Assembly (NCBI GenBank): GCA_015486915.1
Contig: WFQS01000507.1
Location: 1 to 8,698 of the forward strand
Reading direction: 5' to 3'
Origin: Desulfobacteraceae bacterium
GTDB taxonomy: Bacteria > Desulfobacterota > Desulfobacteria > Desulfobacterales > Desulfobacteraceae
DNA: 8,698 nucleotides
The position numbers were made by a program, and so were the translations under genes. Each line of letters starts with the position of its first letter. The first letter of the stretch is position 1. Below are positions 6,400 through 8,698 of the stretch, piece by piece. The notes beneath the pieces were generated by a model. That model made no database searches and was not told where the DNA came from. It saw only the letters and a program-made list of their open reading frames with translations.

Positions 6400-8337
6400 T
6401 CAGGTCTTCCTTTTATTTTTTTTACTTTTTATGTACCAATCCTCGTCTCCATATAATTTTTCTACACAATCCGGGCAGAGGCCGTGGGAAAAAACAGCAT
6501 CAGAATGATTTTCAATATAAGATTCCAGATTTTTCCAATATCCTTTGTCATCCCGTATTTTTTTACATGAAGAACATATGGGGAGTAAACCTCTTAATAC
6601 TTTTATTTTTGATAAAGCCTGCTGCAGTTCAAGGACTATACGCTCTTTTTTTGCCGTTGTATCTTTCAACTTGCATATCAGCTGTTCTCTTCTTGATTCG
6701 GCATCTTTAAGCTCTGTTAAATCCCTGCAAACCTCAAGAACTAAATTTTTATCTCCGGTATGCATTGCGCTCAGTGTGATAAACGAAGGAAAAACAGTTC
6801 CATCCCCCCTGATGTTAGTCCATTCAAATTCAATTGACCCCTTGGTTACGGCCATATCCATATATTTCATGGCATTACCTTTGGACCACTGGCCACCTGG
6901 CTGGAATTCAGGAGAAAACATGCCAATGGTCTTACCGATAAAATTTTCCCTCGATCCTATGCCATAAAGCCTGACAGCAGCTTTGTTGCAGTCAACATAT
7001 CTGCCTGTGTCTGCATCAATAATTGAAAAAGCATCAAATGAAGATTCAAAAAGTGTCCTGTATTTTTTTTCTTTCTCACTGAGAATTTTCTCAAAACGCC
7101 GACGTTCCCTTGACATCCTGTTAGCTGAATCTGCCAGAGACTTGAACTCAGTAAAAAAAACCTGGTTTTCTTCAATAGCGGTATTTTTGTCTGCAGATTG
7201 TCTGAAAAACTCTGAAAAAACACCAATATTTTTTTTAATCCTCCCTGCCCAGAAATATACCAGCATACAGGATACACATAAAAAAATACTTAAAATAAAG
7301 ACACACTTTAAAATCATAAATTTAATATTTTTCTGCATAGTTTTTTGTTTTGCTTTTATCAATGCTTTTATTTTATCTGTATAAAAACAGGACCCGACAT
7401 ACCAGTGCCAGGGCCTGAAAGGTGCAACATAACTTATCACAGGTTCAGGACTGTTGTTTTCATTGAATCCAGGTGCCATATATGAAAGAAATCCACCTCC
7501 TGCACGTGCCTTATTTATTATTTTTTTTACTGTCTTTTCCCCCCCATACTTTATAAGCTTGGCAGGATCATCCCCCTTGAATGGTCCGGAAAGAAGCTTT
7601 GCATCCCAGGTTCCGGCAAAAACATATCCTCTATCTCCATATTTTATATGATCTATGCGACTAATAACCTCATTTTTTATTTTATTTTCTTCATCAACTA
7701 TATATTTCCCATTTCCTACAACCCAGTTAAAAGGCTTTAAATATTTAACATAGGAAATTTTCGGTACATCATTTTCACAACCCGGTTTTTTATAATAATA
7801 GGAACAAAAGCCCCCCCCTGCCGGAGACATTGCAATGGAAATAAATTCCTTCATGATATAGGTGCCTTTACAGTCCTGAAATTTCATGACATTTTTACCC
7901 TGGAGTCCAGGTTCGTTACGATTTATCATTTCAATTCCCGACATATTCTCTGCGAAATAGTATCCTTTACCATTATCCCATGAATCAGAATAAAGGGCAT
8001 CATGAACCATTTTTTTAATCTCGGAAAGCTTTTTTGTTTTCCTGTTTTTTTCATAAATATACCGGGCAGTTTCCCAGGCTTCCTCGGTTCTTGAAAGAAC
8101 CTCATTTCTTACGCGCATTTCTGCAAGAGATCTTTTATGATGGATATACTCTATTATCTGGTTTACTTCTGCCTTAGTGGCTTTTTCCCGAGAATTTATG
8201 TATTCCTGTCTGACATTGTTAATCTGTAAATGCGCACTGACAATTTCATGATACGCCCAGAGATAAATTATGGTGACCGCAAAAATCAGATAAAGCAGGG
8301 TCATGGTAATCCAGAAAATATTTGTAAGGCTTTTCAT
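6400..8337 (-). CDS. Membrane sensor: double Cache, HAMP-like linker, PAS, C-terminal CxxC module
   Basis: This 645-residue protein looks like an inner-membrane receptor. Transmembrane helix 1 is at about 7-28 and helix 2 at about 338-363. The segment between them would be periplasmic and holds two Cache-like repeats: GKGYYFAEN (123-131) to VGNGKYI (207-213), and GDRGYVFAG (234-242) to WYVGSCFY (312-319). A HAMP-like charged linker (364-420) leads to a PAS domain (about 422-545; YRTLFESSFDAFSIID, DGTVFP). A coiled coil (545-582) precedes a C-terminal module (583-629) with Cys588/Cys591 and Cys621/Cys624, His618 and RDDKGYW, possibly a metal site. No histidine kinase, GGDEF, EAL or methyl-accepting domain is present, so the output is unknown. 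The ATG has AAAGG 12 nt upstream and an in-frame stop six codons upstream. The gene is convergent with the tRNA pair, with 41 nt between them. Confidence 0.85.
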   Translation of the reverse strand: MKSLTNIFWITMTLLYLIFAVTIIYLWAYHEIVSAHLQINNVRQEYINSREKATKAEVNQIIEYIHHKRSLAEMRVRNEVLSRTEEAWETARYIYEKNRKTKKLSEIKKMVHDALYSDSWDNGKGYYFAENMSGIEMINRNEPGLQGKNVMKFQDCKGTYIMKEFISIAMSPAGGGFCSYYYKKPGCENDVPKISYVKYLKPFNWVVGNGKYIVDEENKIKNEVISRIDHIKYGDRGYVFAGTWDAKLLSGPFKGDDPAKLIKYGGEKTVKKIINKARAGGGFLSYMAPGFNENNSPEPVISYVAPFRPWHWYVGSCFYTDKIKALIKAKQKTMQKNIKFMILKCVFILSIFLCVSCMLVYFWAGRIKKNIGVFSEFFRQSADKNTAIEENQVFFTEFKSLADSANRMSRERRRFEKILSEKEKKYRTLFESSFDAFSIIDADTGRYVDCNKAAVRLYGIGSRENFIGKTIGMFSPEFQPGGQWSKGNAMKYMDMAVTKGSIEFEWTNIRGDGTVFPSFITLSAMHTGDKNLVLEVCRDLTELKDAESRREQLICKLKDTTAKKERIVLELQQALSKIKVLRGLLPICSSCKKIRDDKGYWKNLESYIENHSDAVFSHGLCPDCVEKLYGDEDWYIKSKKNKRKT

Positions 8338-8372
8338 TATGTTTCTATACCTTTACAGTGGAATCCATTCAA

Positions 8373-8401
8373 TTTATAGTCTCCCAGGGAACTTCTTAAA
8401 A
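8373..8401 (-). promoter_or_regulatory. Weak promoter candidate for the sensor gene
   Basis: On the minus strand TATAAA (8373-8378, 5 of 6 to the -10 consensus) lies 17 nt downstream of TTTTAA (8396-8401), a poor -35 match. Initiation near 8366 would leave a leader of about 28 nt before the sensor ATG. The poor -35 box suggests an activator or another sigma factor if it is used at all. Confidence 0.25.
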
Positions 8402-8520
8402 ATTAAAAAGCCTAAAAATAAAAAAAGCCTGCTTAATATAAAAAAGCATCTCTTAAAACGGCATACTCCCCGGTACAGAATTTATCAAGTAAAAATCAAA
8501 TGAAATTTTACGGAAAAGTG
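8379..8520. other. Gene-free AT-rich region with spaced A-tracts
   Basis: No credible coding region lies here. On the plus strand AAAAAGC occurs at 8405-8411, 8422-8428 and 8441-8447, a spacing of 17 and 19 nt, within a very A-rich stretch. Such tracts can bend DNA or raise promoter activity of the sensor gene, but the spacing is not an exact multiple of the helical repeat. I see no clear operator palindrome. Confidence 0.4.
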
Positions 8521-8688
8521 TTAAGGATCGAAAATTTTATAAGTTGAACGAAATTGATTGTCTTCCGGCCCATCTACTTCGTTGCATCAAAGGCCGAATA
8601 CGTTGAGTATGCAACCTTTCATGCGCCTTGTACATGGGGTAAGAATCCTGCGCTATTTCTGTTCAACTTATTTCATCTCCGATCCTAA
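8521..8688. repeat. 168-nt palindromic element with imperfect terminal inverted repeats
   Basis: The two ends are inverted copies: AGGATCG (8524-8530) matches CGATCCT (8680-8686), and ATAAGTTGAAC (8539-8549) matches GTTCAACTTAT (8661-8671), with equal 8-nt gaps between the blocks. Moving inwards, GAAAT (8551-8554 region) faces ATTTC (8655-8659), CCCATCTAC (8569-8577) faces GTACATGGG (8630-8638) with one mismatch, and GCATCAAAGG (8584-8593) faces CCTTTCATGC (8615-8624) with one mismatch. ATAC (8598-8601) and GTAT (8607-8610) close the centre. The whole can fold as one long interrupted hairpin. It encodes no protein. This resembles a non-autonomous transposable or dispersed palindromic element; copy number and target duplications cannot be judged, because only 10 nt remain after it. 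Confidence 0.75.
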
Positions 8689-8698
8689 GGTGAAATAA

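Noticed and set aside
6377..6430. Terminator after the tRNA pair: CAGGC/GTCTG stem followed by T-rich DNA
   Set aside because: The stem has only 5 pairs, one of them G-T, a 9-nt loop, and about 15 nt separate it from the T-tract. The T-rich DNA is explained by the lysine codons at the end of the opposite-strand sensor gene.
6196..6456. Small plus-strand open frame running across both tRNA genes
   Set aside because: It overlaps two well-folded tRNAs and the end of the sensor gene, and has no ribosome-binding site; it is an artefact of stable-RNA sequence.
8303..8503. Small plus-strand open frame upstream of the sensor gene
   Set aside because: Lysine-rich translation of A-tracts, overlapping the sensor start on the opposite strand, with no recognisable protein features.
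1..8698. CRISPR array, phage, toxin-antitoxin or defence genes
   Set aside because: No regularly spaced direct repeats and no recognisable mobile or defence proteins occur; apart from the terminal palindromic element the content is housekeeping and one sensor.

Overview
The window looks like chromosomal DNA from a low-GC, AT-rich Gram-negative bacterium, most likely a member of Desulfobacterota (Desulfobacterales-like). This rests on three things: the class II-type PurE, a double-Cache/PAS sensor ending in the 'LLPICSxCKKIRDDxGYW' tail that I associate with deltaproteobacterial signalling proteins, and the housekeeping protein sequences as I remember them. No search was run, so the taxonomy is an inference.

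Layout. Positions 1-293 (+) hold the 3' end of a diguanylate cyclase gene, with a GGEEF active site and an RxxD inhibitory site. A plausible promoter follows, then purE (360-833, +). Facing purE, with only 21 nt between the stop codons, is a compact leftward cluster read from right to left: ribF (5971-5036), def (5015-4485), fmt (4488-3505), rsmB (3533-2064), rpe (2043-1369) and aroQ (1349-855). Gaps are about 20 nt or the genes overlap, so it is very probably one operon. It combines initiator-tRNA formylation and its removal (fmt/def), 16S rRNA m5C967 methylation (rsmB), flavin cofactor synthesis (ribF), the pentose phosphate pathway (rpe) and the shikimate pathway (aroQ). Both fmt and rsmB start with TTG inside the preceding gene.

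Positions 5972-6358 carry a divergent rightward tRNA unit: a near-consensus sigma70-type promoter (TTGACA-17-TATACA), a short structured leader, and two tandem leucine tRNAs with anticodons CAG and UAG. The second has an unusual G1-U72 terminal pair. Convergent with the tRNAs is a 645-residue membrane sensor (8337-6400, -). It has two transmembrane segments, a periplasmic double Cache region, a HAMP-like linker, a PAS domain and a C-terminal Cys-rich module, but no kinase, GGDEF, EAL or methyl-accepting output.

The last 361 nt contain no gene. Next to the sensor is an A-tract-rich upstream region with a weak promoter candidate. At 8521-8688 there is a 168-nt element that folds almost end to end as one long interrupted hairpin with imperfect terminal inverted repeats; it is probably a mobile or dispersed palindromic repeat. 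Most of the window is conserved housekeeping DNA. The least explained items are this element and the C-terminal module of the sensor.
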